From Oscillospiraceae bacterium (GTDB lineage Bacteria; Bacillota; Clostridia; Oscillospirales; Oscillospiraceae), in the NCBI GenBank assembly GCA_015068395.1, contig SVKP01000061.1, positions 1 through 52,265 on the forward strand: a stretch of 52,265 nt of DNA, in the 5' to 3' direction. The translations under genes and the position numbers were made by a program. Positions 26,359-35,038 of the stretch are shown here, piece by piece. The notes under the pieces were generated by a model. It saw only the letters and a list, made by a program, of their open reading frames with translations, made no database searches and had not been told where the DNA came from. The number at the start of each line of letters is the position of its first letter. Position 1 is the first letter of the stretch.

Positions 26359-27243
26359 ATGAAATATGTATATTTGGATCATAATATATACATTTACGCA
26401 TTAACGGACAATTCTATTAGTCCGGTTGTAAACAGCTTGAAAACACATCAGACTAGGTTTGTTTATAGTCCTGCCCACATCGAAGAAATATATAAAGCAC
26501 TGAAGGATGGTGGCAAGTCGTATCGAAAGAATGCAAAATTGCTTCTTCAGATGATTGAAGATTTTACCGACTGCAATGAACTGCTTCCCACCAAATCAGA
26601 GGGTGTCGTTCAACGTGTAGAGCACCCGTCTCAGTGTTATCGTCGGGTTGCTGAATGGGATACGACCGAACGAATGAAGCATGACAGTCAGGACAAGTAC
26701 TATTCCGATTCTGCGCACTACCACGAGATGCTTGCCGTTGATAAACACAATCAGTCAATTTCGACTCTTTCATATGAAGCAGTATGGAAGCATCCCGCAA
26801 TTGCCAGTGCCCTTGCTGATTTAAATGATAATTTACATTACTCCGTAGAGCGCGCTAATGCAAGTACTGATACTATGCTTTGCGCCATGATGGGCGTTGA
26901 TAAGCGGCTCCCTTTAGACCTTCAGATAGAGAAGGGTTCTTTTGACAAACTAAAAGGCTATCACACTCAATTGGAGTATATTATTGAGGTGCTGTTTCGG
27001 CTATTGAACCGATATGGCTACAATTCAGAAAAAAATCAAGCTACTACATTATCAGGCATTCATGATGTCACTCACGCTATCTATGCAGCATATACCGAAA
27101 TCATAATTACTACAGATTTTCGCTTTGCTCAGAAGTGTAAAGCTGTTTACTATTTCTTAGGAGTGCCGACAAGAGTGATTTGCTGCGGTCAGAACGAAAT
27201 AGCTTCTACACTTAAATCGTTGAAAGATGACCATGCTGTTTAG
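26359..27243 (+). CDS. PIN-like nuclease, AT-rich insertion in the transfer operon
   Basis: 294 residues from ATG 26359 (TGGAGG six bases upstream; the ATG at 26317 has none). The N-terminus VYLDHNIYIYAL (Asp7), an early acidic pair (Glu42/43 in HIEEIYKAL) and the C-terminal cluster HDVTHAIYAAY ... IIITTDFRFAQKC reproduce the PIN-fold order D...E...D...D, suggesting an RNA/DNA nuclease. I see no antitoxin gene. The base composition is far more AT-rich than both neighbours, and a terminator follows. It interrupts trbL-prgI, so it looks like a self-contained 'moron'. A defence or toxin role is inference. Confidence 0.65.
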   Translation: MKYVYLDHNIYIYALTDNSISPVVNSLKTHQTRFVYSPAHIEEIYKALKDGGKSYRKNAKLLLQMIEDFTDCNELLPTKSEGVVQRVEHPSQCYRRVAEWDTTERMKHDSQDKYYSDSAHYHEMLAVDKHNQSISTLSYEAVWKHPAIASALADLNDNLHYSVERANASTDTMLCAMMGVDKRLPLDLQIEKGSFDKLKGYHTQLEYIIEVLFRLLNRYGYNSEKNQATTLSGIHDVTHAIYAAYTEIIITTDFRFAQKCKAVYYFLGVPTRVICCGQNEIASTLKSLKDDHAV

Positions 27244-27307
27244 CCTTTTAATCACGCGACAAATTCTCATTTGTTGCATATATTATCTGCGTGGAAATAC
27301 GTTTTTT

Positions 27308-27339
27308 GATGCGTCCAACTGTAAGGACGCATCTTTTTT
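27308..27339 (+). terminator. Rho-independent terminator after the PIN-like gene
   Basis: GATGCGTCC (27308-27316), loop of 8, GGACGCATC (27325-27333), then TTTTTT. It lies 13 bases before the prgI start, so transcripts from upstream should stop or be attenuated before prgI. Confidence 0.85.
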
Positions 27340-27351
27340 GAGGTACACAAT

Positions 27352-27690
27352 ATGGAAATCAAAATCAACAAAGAAATCCGAAACTATAAGGAAACGCTCT
27401 TTTTCGGCCTGTCCCTGCGGCAATTCATTTGTTCGGTGCTTGCCGTGGGCGTCGCCGTGGCGCTTTACTTTGCGCTGCGGAATGTGCTTGACCGCGAAAC
27501 GGTGAGCTGGCTTTGTATCGTCGGCGCGGCTCCCGTCGCGGTCGCCGGCTTTTTCAAGTACAACGGCATGACGCTGGAAAAATTCTTGTGGGCGTTTATC
27601 AAATCGGAGCTTCTGCTCGCGGGCAACCGCGTGTGGAAGGCCGAAAACTACTATCTGACCGCCATCCAAAAGGAGGATAAAATGCGGTGA
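27352..27690 (+). CDS. prgI: PrgI family (VirB3-like) protein
   Basis: 112 residues; ATG after GAGG. It begins EIKINKEIRNYKETLFFGLSLRQFICS, the PrgI family signature, followed by two membrane helices (about 28-45 and 53-68). PrgI/VirB3 proteins sit in the inner membrane beside the VirB4 ATPase in Gram-positive type IV secretion. The stop overlaps the virB4 GTG. Confidence 0.9.
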   Translation: MEIKINKEIRNYKETLFFGLSLRQFICSVLAVGVAVALYFALRNVLDRETVSWLCIVGAAPVAVAGFFKYNGMTLEKFLWAFIKSELLLAGNRVWKAENYYLTAIQKEDKMR

Positions 27691-30035
27691 AATTGTTTCA
27701 ATTCAAGCGCAGCGCGGAGCGTGACCCGTTTGCCGTTCCGCGCAGCGTCCAACGCTCTATTCCCATCAAACGCATCTATAAGGACGGCATTTTTGAGGTC
27801 AGCGGCAAGTTTTCCAAAACTTGGCGCTTTTTTGATGTCAATTATAAGGTGGCGTCATTGGAGAAGCAGATGGAGCTTTTCATGTCCTACTGCGCGTTCC
27901 TCAACTCGCTGCCCGTGAACACCTCGGCAAAAATTACGCTGTTCAACCGGCGCTTAAATCAAAAGGCATTCAGCATCGCCCTCATGCTGGATTTTGAGGG
28001 CGACGGGCTAGACCAATACCGCGCCGAGTGCAACGACCTTCTCACCGACAAGGCGGCGGACAGCAATAACCTGATCCAAGAAAAATACATCACGATCTCG
28101 GTGGAGAAGAAAAACATTGAGGAGGCGCGGACGTTTTTCAACCGCGTCCATACCGATCTCACAAACGGGCTTGCGCGGCTCGACTCCGCCATCCGCGAGG
28201 TGAACATCAACGAGCGCCTGCGCCTGTTCCACGACTTTTTCCGTCCCGGCGAGGAACAGGATTTCCGCTTTGACCTCAACGAAACCATGCGGCGCGGTCA
28301 TGATTTCAAGGACGCCATTGCGCCCAATTGTCTGTCCTTCAAGAAAGACTGCTATGAAATGGGCGACCTGTACGGGCGCGTCCTGTTCCTGCGGGACTAC
28401 GGGAGCTTTGTCAAGGACGATCTCATTACTTCGCTGATGGACTTCCCACGCAATATGATGGTATCCATTGACATTATCCCGATGGGCATGGACGACGCGA
28501 TCAAGATGGTGGATAAGGTCATCATGTCGGTGGAATCGGACGCGACGCGCATCCAGCAGCGGCAGATGTCAAAGAATCTCTACCTCGCCAAGCTGCCCTA
28601 TCAGGTGGAGCAAATGCAGAAGGTCGGCAAGGAGTACATGGACGATCTCACCGAGCGCGACCAGCGCATCATGTTCGGTCTTGTGACGCTGACGCATCTC
28701 GCGGACAGCGTGGAGCAGCTCGACCAGGATACGGAATCGCTCAAATCGCGGACGGGAAACTGCGAGTTTGCCACGCTCAAATACCAGCAGGAGGACGGGC
28801 TGAACACTGTCCTGCCCTACGGCCTGCGGCGCATCGAAGCGACGCGCACCCTCACCACCGAAAGCACCGCCGTCCTCATGCCGTTCCAAAGTCAGGAGAT
28901 ACAGCACACGGGCGGCATTTACTACGGCGTAAACGCCGTGTCGCACAATCTTATCATCTGTAACCGCGAAAGCCTGATGAACGGCAACGGCTTTATCCTC
29001 GGCGTGTCCGGCTCCGGCAAGTCAATGGCGGCAAAGCTGGAGATCGCGCTCCGCGCGTTATCCGGCAAAGATACCATCATCATTGTTGACCCCGAACGCG
29101 AATACGGGCCGCTTGTCCGCGCCCTCGGCGGCGAGATCATCACGATCTCCGCGGACAGCACCAGCTATATCAACGCAATGGACATATCCGCGGAATATGG
29201 CGAGGGCAGTAACCCAGTCGGCCTGAAAAGCGATTTTGTGATGTCGCTCTGTCAGCAGATCATGGGGCCGGACGGCATCGACGCGCGGGCGAAGTCCGTC
29301 ATTGACCGATGCACGGCGAACGTCTACCGCGAGTACATCAAATCCTATCAGGGCGATCCGCCCACGCTCAAAGACCTGCACGACGATCTCATGAAGCAAA
29401 AGGAACCGCTCGCCCATGATATTGCCCTAGCGTTGGAGATGTTTACCATCGGCTCCCTGAATGTATTTTCCCATCAGACGAACATTGACACCAACAACCG
29501 CATCATCTGCTTTGACATTCAGGATTTGGGCGAGAACCTGAAGCCCATCGGCCTGCTCGTCATGCTGGACGCCATCTTAAACCGCGTCATCCGCAACCGC
29601 GCGGCGGGACGATATACCCACGTCTATATCGACGAGATATATCTTTTCTTCGCCAAAAAGAGCATGAACGGCAATGCGAACAGCAACGACGATTACAGCG
29701 GCGAGTTTCTTTACAAGTGCTGGAAACGGTTTAGAAAGTATTACGCGACGCTCACAGGCATCACGCAGAACGTGGAGGAATGTCTGCTCTCCGACACGGC
29801 GCGCATGATGCTCGCCAACAGCGAATTTCTGATGATGTTCAATCAAGCGCCGACCGACCGCGAGGATCTGTCAAAGCTGCTCGGAACGTCCGAGGCGCAG
29901 ATGGATTACGTCAGCAACGCGCCGCCCGGTCAAGGTCTTATCAAGGTGGGCGGTTCCATCGTGCCTTTCGTCAACGATTTTCCAAAGGACACCAGCCTTT
30001 ACAAGCTGATGACGACCAAGCCCGGAGAGGGCTGA
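27687..30035 (+). CDS. virB4: VirB4/TraE-family secretion ATPase
   Basis: 782 residues; GTG start with AAGGAGG at 27670-27676, overlapping the prgI stop. The N-terminal VirB4 domain is about 1-400. The ATPase domain has Walker A GVSGSGKS (about 441-448), VDPEREYGPLVRALGG and Walker B VYIDEIYLFF (about 645). The C-terminus has TGITQNVEECLLSDTARMMLANSEF, typical of the TraE/CagE/VirB4 group. It powers assembly and DNA transport in the mating channel. Confidence 0.95.
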   Translation: MKLFQFKRSAERDPFAVPRSVQRSIPIKRIYKDGIFEVSGKFSKTWRFFDVNYKVASLEKQMELFMSYCAFLNSLPVNTSAKITLFNRRLNQKAFSIALMLDFEGDGLDQYRAECNDLLTDKAADSNNLIQEKYITISVEKKNIEEARTFFNRVHTDLTNGLARLDSAIREVNINERLRLFHDFFRPGEEQDFRFDLNETMRRGHDFKDAIAPNCLSFKKDCYEMGDLYGRVLFLRDYGSFVKDDLITSLMDFPRNMMVSIDIIPMGMDDAIKMVDKVIMSVESDATRIQQRQMSKNLYLAKLPYQVEQMQKVGKEYMDDLTERDQRIMFGLVTLTHLADSVEQLDQDTESLKSRTGNCEFATLKYQQEDGLNTVLPYGLRRIEATRTLTTESTAVLMPFQSQEIQHTGGIYYGVNAVSHNLIICNRESLMNGNGFILGVSGSGKSMAAKLEIALRALSGKDTIIIVDPEREYGPLVRALGGEIITISADSTSYINAMDISAEYGEGSNPVGLKSDFVMSLCQQIMGPDGIDARAKSVIDRCTANVYREYIKSYQGDPPTLKDLHDDLMKQKEPLAHDIALALEMFTIGSLNVFSHQTNIDTNNRIICFDIQDLGENLKPIGLLVMLDAILNRVIRNRAAGRYTHVYIDEIYLFFAKKSMNGNANSNDDYSGEFLYKCWKRFRKYYATLTGITQNVEECLLSDTARMMLANSEFLMMFNQAPTDREDLSKLLGTSEAQMDYVSNAPPGQGLIKVGGSIVPFVNDFPKDTSLYKLMTTKPGEG

Positions 30036-30041
30036 ACTTGC

Positions 30042-30069
30042 GGGCGGGGCGTTTGCCCCGCCCGATTTT
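30042..30069 (+). terminator. GC-rich hairpin between virB4 and the NlpC/P60 gene
   Basis: CGGGCGGGGC (30042-30051), loop GTTT, GCCCCGCCCG (30056-30065), then ATTTTA. It is a strong stem with a short T tract, probably attenuating rather than fully ending transcription into the next gene. Confidence 0.6.
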
Positions 30070-30085
30070 ACGATAGGAGGAAGTC

Positions 30086-32350
30086 ATGCCTGAAATAAAA
30101 ACAAGACCCGGAATGAACGCTCCAAAGGCGCGGCAGGCCGATACCGCGCCAAAAGAAGCGGCAAACATCTTGAAGCGGCAATATGCGGAAAAGCAAGCGG
30201 AGCGCCAGCCGCAGCCGAAAAACCCCGTGCAATACGCGACGGACAAGGTGGAGAAAAACGAGCGGCGCGCCGCTGCGCTCGCTGCTGACGGCACACGCCG
30301 CGCCGTGCGGCAAGCCAAGCAGCGCCGGGAGCGCGGGAAAAGCGCAACGGACACCGAGCCGAAAAAAGAAAACGCGCAGCCTGCGAGCGAGTGGGAACCT
30401 TTGCCCGCGGAGCCGCAGCCTGCGAGCGAGCGGGAACCTTTGCCCGCGGAGCCGCAGCCTGATGCCGCGCCTCCGCAGCCAAAACAGCGCCCGACCGCCG
30501 CGCCGCGTCCCCGTGAGCAAGCGCCTGAACCGCGTCCGCAGCAAGCCATGCCGAAAACACGCCGAAGCGTTGAAGCACGGCAGGGCGCTGATACGCCCGC
30601 GGCGGGACAGCGGCGCGCGCTGCAACAAAGAGCCAAGACGCGATCCGGCTCCGCGCCGCAGGCTGAACCGGCGCAGAGTACCGCACAGCCCATGTCAGCA
30701 GCGCCGAAAGTCCCGCAGCTTCGCCCGGAGCCTGTCATGCCGAAGGCACGTCCAAGCGCCGACGCTCGGGTGGACGCCGATCCCGAAGCGCCGCCCCTGC
30801 AAGAAATGCGGCGGCAAAAAGTTGTCCAGGATACCGTTCGGGCGCGTCAGGAGGCGCGGCGTAGCGCCGAGGCGGAGGCTGTCCGGGCGAATGGACCGGT
30901 CAAGGCAGAGCAAGGCGCGCTCCACAGCGTCCCGGAGCGCCCGACGCCGAAGCCTAACCGCAATAGCAGCAGCATCACGCATCACCAAGCTGATCGCACG
31001 ACAGGCAGGCGGATAACCAAGGCCGGCAAAGGCACACCTGCAAGGCTTGCCGGTGACCACGCGCCTGCAAAACCGTCCTTCACGCTGAAGGAGCGCAGCG
31101 CCATCGGGCGGCAGGCGGGCAAGACGTTGACGCCCGCGGCGCGGGCAAAGCGCATGAGCGAGCAGAAGCTCCGTGAGCAGGTGGTCAGAAAGAACGCGGA
31201 AACGGCGCAGGCCGTTGTCCACGCGGTCAAGGCAGCGGTCAGCTCCGTCGCCGCCCGCGGCGGAGGCGCGGTGCTGTTGGTCGTGCTGATCGTCGTCGCG
31301 TTGATCGCCGCCATCGTCGCCTCACCGTTCGGAATCTTCTTTTCCGGCGAGAGCGCGTCGGCGGACACCGTGCCGATCTCCGCGGCGGTGGCGCAGGTCA
31401 ACTTTGACTTCAACGCGCGGCTGGAGGAGCTGCAAAGCGCGGACACCTATGATGACATCACCGTGGACGGCTCTACGGCAGACTGGGCGGAGATCCTTGC
31501 GGTGTTTGCCGCAAAGGTCGCCAGCAGCGACGGCGCGGACGCGACGGATGTTGCCACGATAGACGCCGACCGCATTGACCGCCTCAAAGCAGTCTTTTGG
31601 GATATGAACGCCATTACGTCGGAGGTAGAGATCATCGACCATCCTGACAGCGATCCCGACGATGACGCGGATGATAGCTGGACGGTGAAAACTCTGCATA
31701 TCACGCTGACGCCGAAAGCGGCGGCGGATATGCCGAGCGCCTACGGCTTTACCGCGCGCCAAACCGACGCCATGAACGAGCTGCTCGCGGAGCGCGCCAT
31801 GCTGGAGAAACTGGTCGGCAGCTTGACCGCCGTGTGCGCGGACGCGGCGGAGCTTATGAAGCGGTTCCCCGCCGATCTCTCGCCGGAGCGGCGCGAGGTG
31901 GTGCGTGTGGCCTGTTCTCTTGTCGGCAAGGTCAATTACTTTTGGGGCGGCAAGAGCCTTGTCCTCGGCTGGGACAGCCGATGGGGAACGATACAAAAGG
32001 TATGGGCCGAGGGCAACAGCACCTCTGGCACCTATCGTCCCTACGGGCTGGATTGTAGCGGTTTTGTCGATTGGGTATTCTATAACGTCAGCGGCGGCGC
32101 ATACGTCATCGGACACGGCGGCGGCGCGACCATGCAGCACACCTACTGCACGCCGATCTCATGGGCGGACGCCATCCCCGGCGACCTTGTGTTTTACCCC
32201 GCCGATATGCACGTCGGCATCGTCGGAGGCCGCGACGCGGACGGCAATCTGCTTATCATCCATTGCGCCAGCAGCGCAAACTGCGTCGTGATAACGAACG
32301 CAAGCGGCTTTACGAGCGTCGGCAGGCCGACGTACTATATTTCGTCTTGA
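30086..32350 (+). CDS. NlpC/P60 cell-wall hydrolase of the mating channel
   Basis: 754 residues; ATG after AGGAGG. A long cytoplasmic N-terminus (about 1-385) rich in Pro, Ala, Arg and Glu holds two 13-residue repeats. One membrane helix follows (GGAVLLVVLIVVALIAAIVA, about 392-411), then an extracellular linker and a C40 NlpC/P60 domain with Cys657 in YGLDCSGFVDW and the histidine in DMHVGIVGG. It cuts peptidoglycan to open a path for the transfer channel, the VirB1/TcpG role. The lysozyme-like domain found in many relatives is not obvious here. Confidence 0.87.
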   Translation: MPEIKTRPGMNAPKARQADTAPKEAANILKRQYAEKQAERQPQPKNPVQYATDKVEKNERRAAALAADGTRRAVRQAKQRRERGKSATDTEPKKENAQPASEWEPLPAEPQPASEREPLPAEPQPDAAPPQPKQRPTAAPRPREQAPEPRPQQAMPKTRRSVEARQGADTPAAGQRRALQQRAKTRSGSAPQAEPAQSTAQPMSAAPKVPQLRPEPVMPKARPSADARVDADPEAPPLQEMRRQKVVQDTVRARQEARRSAEAEAVRANGPVKAEQGALHSVPERPTPKPNRNSSSITHHQADRTTGRRITKAGKGTPARLAGDHAPAKPSFTLKERSAIGRQAGKTLTPAARAKRMSEQKLREQVVRKNAETAQAVVHAVKAAVSSVAARGGGAVLLVVLIVVALIAAIVASPFGIFFSGESASADTVPISAAVAQVNFDFNARLEELQSADTYDDITVDGSTADWAEILAVFAAKVASSDGADATDVATIDADRIDRLKAVFWDMNAITSEVEIIDHPDSDPDDDADDSWTVKTLHITLTPKAAADMPSAYGFTARQTDAMNELLAERAMLEKLVGSLTAVCADAAELMKRFPADLSPERREVVRVACSLVGKVNYFWGGKSLVLGWDSRWGTIQKVWAEGNSTSGTYRPYGLDCSGFVDWVFYNVSGGAYVIGHGGGATMQHTYCTPISWADAIPGDLVFYPADMHVGIVGGRDADGNLLIIHCASSANCVVITNASGFTSVGRPTYYISS
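30376..30459 (+). repeat. 39-bp tandem repeat inside the NlpC/P60 gene
   Basis: Two near-identical 39-bp units, starting at 30376 and 30415 and followed by a partial third, encode PASE(W/R)EPLPAEPQ. The repeat is in frame, so copy-number change would only lengthen the cytoplasmic linker. Confidence 0.8.
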
Positions 32351-32357
32351 TTTATAT

Positions 32358-32390
32358 CCCGCCTGGTCTTCATTAAAGAAAGCAGGCGGG
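32358..32390. terminator. Hairpin between converging genes
   Basis: CCCGCCTG (32358-32365) pairs with CAGGCGGG (32383-32390); the inner bases can add a few pairs. It sits exactly between the NlpC/P60 stop and the effector stop on the opposite strand. Neither side has a clean T run, so termination strength is uncertain. Confidence 0.5.
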
Positions 32391-32400
32391 AAAATAGAAT

Positions 32401-34503
32401 CTATAAGTTTTTAATGACCTTTATAGCAATGCCTTGAATATCGATTTGGTCAAATTCCATGTCTTCAAATTTATGGTTTGCTGGACGCAGTATATATTTC
32501 CCCCGCTCGCTATCATAATGAATTTTTTTCAAAGTTGCCTCATCACCGATACGTGCTACGACAATTTGACCTTCTTCCGCAGCATTCTGCTGCCGTATGA
32601 CAAGCAAATCGCCATCATTTATCCCAGCTTCAATCATAGATTCACCATGTGCTCTGAGCAAGAAATGGGGTGTTGCGTCCAGATAAGAGGCAGGAAAAGG
32701 AAATAATTCTTCAGGTTGGGCAATTGCCTCTGACAGATTACCACACGGAATTTGTCCAACAACAGGAAGAAAAACTATTTGAGCCTCAACGATGCTTGCA
32801 TCAAACCCGTTTGTATCATCCTTAACAGTTGGATTGCTAGCTACGTTCTGACTCAGAATGTAGGCTGGTGAATACTTTCCGCTGGAAAAGTTATAGGTAT
32901 GAATTGCTCCAAAGGCTGACTTTAAGATGCGTCTCCCTATTTCTATAGCCAAGCCGGCAGGAACGGCAGCAAAAACGTGAATGTCAGAATAACGCGTGGC
33001 ATAACTCCGCAGAGTTTCTCCTATTGCTTCAGAAAAAGATTTTACCGTATCGCTGTAAAGTGGCAATCCAAAGTTAATTATAGAAGCTCTAAAACTAAGA
33101 GTATCATATTGTGTATCGCCCAAGGATTGCTTAATTAAATTAGGGTCAACATCATTTGATGTCGAGATAGAAACAGCTAACACAGGGCTTTTTTGACCTG
33201 AACCAAAATAATCAATCTTGATATCTTCTTGACCGTTGAGCACCCATTTATATGTGTTCCTATCATGTTGGTGTATGAAAAGCTCAGTATTATTCTGGAG
33301 CTCATAGCCCAGTTTTAGCAATGTCGGAATCGGAGCCATTGGGAAAATGTGAACCTGTTTACCCTGCTCTTTTAAGTACTTTATATCATTACTAAGCTCT
33401 AGTATAGCGTCTTCATTCTCATGCCAATTGTACATATCGCGTTCTATGTGGGTATGTATATCATCTACTTGGCATAATAGTGTATTTTCAATTACGGTTC
33501 TAGACAGATGCCCATCAAATAGTTTCAAATCAACAGCAACAATATCTGAATTATGCTTATACTTATTTGAATTAAAATAGAATATTCCTCTTTCGTTGGT
33601 ACCCTCAAGTCTGCTGTCTATAGCCCAATTCCCGTTGTTCCAGTTAAATGTTTCAGATTTGTAGAAGTCTAAATCTGTGTCGAGAATACCCCACACATAC
33701 CCGCCTTCTGAGTATCCGTCATTAAACCCACCGGGTGCTAATATTTGTATTATATCTTTATCGTGAAAGTATTCTATCGATGGTCTGTGCGCATGTCCGC
33801 AAAAATACAATCCAATGTTATTCCGCACAAGCTGGTCAATAACACGGTTTTTTTCGTCGGGATGTAGTGCATTGAGCGAATGATGCCCAATTGCTATGTT
33901 TGTTGTTTTCGACAGTAGTTCAGCGTTTTGGTGCAAAAGATCCTGTAACTGCTTGCTTCCACAGTAAAGTGTCTGGTTGTCTTCCGAGTTTTGATCTAGC
34001 CACGCGGTATTAATTCGAATTATTGTACAATTGCAACTCTCGTCATACGATAAAATATGGGGTGATGATTTGGCATAATAGTCTTGACCAAATAGATCGC
34101 TATATACACTATCATAATTCTGAAACGTGGAAAGCAATCTTTTTGTTTGTGCAGACGTTAAGCTGTCAATCATTTGCCCAAACGGTATTTCAGGGTTCTT
34201 TTTTTCAATATGATTAATCAATGAAACAGTATGGTTGCGATCATGATCATGGTTGCCCGGAACAACAAATACTCGGTCTAAAGGTAACGACATACTATCA
34301 ATAAGCCGCTTGAGAAAATCAGCGGTTTCAGAGGTAGCTTGTTCGTTTTTGAACAGAATATCTCCCGTAAGAAAGAGGTGCGTAAATGGCTCACTCTTCG
34401 ATAACGCCTTTATTTGCCCAATAAAATCATCACGTAAACTATCGGACGCATAGTTTTTATAATTAAAATGAATATCAGATAAATGGAGCCATTTAATTTT
34501 CAT
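32401..34503 (-). CDS. CBASS effector: metallophosphoesterase-SAVED-LexA-like (S24) fusion
   Basis: 700 residues, three domains. Residues 1-250: calcineurin-like phosphoesterase with all metal ligands (Asp10, His12, Asp48, Asn84 in GNHD, His207, His237 and His239 in GHAH). Residues about 347-550: SAVED domain, the sensor for cyclic oligonucleotides, with VHIFPMAPIPTLLKLGYEL and IHVFAAVPAGLAIEIGRRI. Residues about 575-700: S24 peptidase with a Cys587-Gly588 cleavage site, Ser622 in HGESM and Lys659 in ATLKK. There is no DNA-binding domain. It is the last gene of the CBASS operon and overlaps cap3 by 11 bases. Binding of the cyclic signal should switch the phosphoesterase; whether that attacks nucleic acid or the signal itself is open. 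The protease could remove or release a regulatory part. Confidence 0.88.
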   Translation of the reverse strand: MKIKWLHLSDIHFNYKNYASDSLRDDFIGQIKALSKSEPFTHLFLTGDILFKNEQATSETADFLKRLIDSMSLPLDRVFVVPGNHDHDRNHTVSLINHIEKKNPEIPFGQMIDSLTSAQTKRLLSTFQNYDSVYSDLFGQDYYAKSSPHILSYDESCNCTIIRINTAWLDQNSEDNQTLYCGSKQLQDLLHQNAELLSKTTNIAIGHHSLNALHPDEKNRVIDQLVRNNIGLYFCGHAHRPSIEYFHDKDIIQILAPGGFNDGYSEGGYVWGILDTDLDFYKSETFNWNNGNWAIDSRLEGTNERGIFYFNSNKYKHNSDIVAVDLKLFDGHLSRTVIENTLLCQVDDIHTHIERDMYNWHENEDAILELSNDIKYLKEQGKQVHIFPMAPIPTLLKLGYELQNNTELFIHQHDRNTYKWVLNGQEDIKIDYFGSGQKSPVLAVSISTSNDVDPNLIKQSLGDTQYDTLSFRASIINFGLPLYSDTVKSFSEAIGETLRSYATRYSDIHVFAAVPAGLAIEIGRRILKSAFGAIHTYNFSSGKYSPAYILSQNVASNPTVKDDTNGFDASIVEAQIVFLPVVGQIPCGNLSEAIAQPEELFPFPASYLDATPHFLLRAHGESMIEAGINDGDLLVIRQQNAAEEGQIVVARIGDEATLKKIHYDSERGKYILRPANHKFEDMEFDQIDIQGIAIKVIKNL

Positions 34504-35038
34504 GGTTCAGATTCCTCTCATATATTCCATCAATCTGCTTGCATTCAAAAATCTCAGAGATTTGTGCTCTTTTACAGTCTCCAATCCACACGCGGTATTC
34601 AGCTAAACCAATTATAATAAAAAAAGCAAAGTCGGCTCCAACCCTATCCTTCAACATAATTTCTTGCCACTCTTCTAAATCAATATGCGAAGGTTCTGGG
34701 ATGAGTTGAGGATGTGTGTGCCAAACACCAATATAATAATTTTTTTGTGACTCATGCAGCTTCATTAGTCTATAATGATTACAATCCATTATTCTGCAGA
34801 AGAATCTAGAGCGATAATCATTTTTCTGCACTGTAGTGATGTGTGAAATTGTTATATTCCCTGTAGTTCGGTTTTGATACCCAAGCAAAAAGCCACAGCT
34901 TTCGGGGGAATGTACCTCACTTTGCTTCCAGTCCGCCATTTCAGCAAGCGCATATGATAACAAATCTACTGTTCGGCCATTTGGAAGGAAAAACTTAGCG
35001 CATCTACTCGTGTATTGCACAGCAAGCACACCTTTCAT
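34493..35038 (-). CDS. cap3: Cap3, JAB/JAMM deconjugating protease of type II CBASS
   Basis: 181 residues. JAMM zinc site: Glu46 in ESCGFLLG, His107-x-His109 in GVWHTHP, and Asp120 exactly ten residues later (PSHID). Cap3 removes the CD-NTase from targets to which Cap2 has joined it. Its ATG overlaps the reading frame of the original Cap2 C-terminus by 35 bases, and its end overlaps the effector start, so all are translationally coupled on one message. Confidence 0.88.
   Translation of the reverse strand: MKGVLAVQYTSRCAKFFLPNGRTVDLLSYALAEMADWKQSEVHSPESCGFLLGYQNRTTGNITISHITTVQKNDYRSRFFCRIMDCNHYRLMKLHESQKNYYIGVWHTHPQLIPEPSHIDLEEWQEIMLKDRVGADFAFFIIIGLAEYRVWIGDCKRAQISEIFECKQIDGIYERNLNHEN

Noticed and set aside
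26359-27243. Toxin-antitoxin pair
   Set aside because: No small partner gene precedes or follows the PIN-like gene, and at 294 residues it is larger than VapC toxins.
32434-32706. Plus-strand 90-codon frame inside the effector gene
   Set aside because: Antisense shadow of the S24 domain; no ribosome site or domain.
32401-34503. Effector protein as an SOS or phage repressor because of its S24 domain
   Set aside because: It has no helix-turn-helix; its other two domains are a phosphoesterase and a SAVED sensor, and it sits in a CBASS operon.
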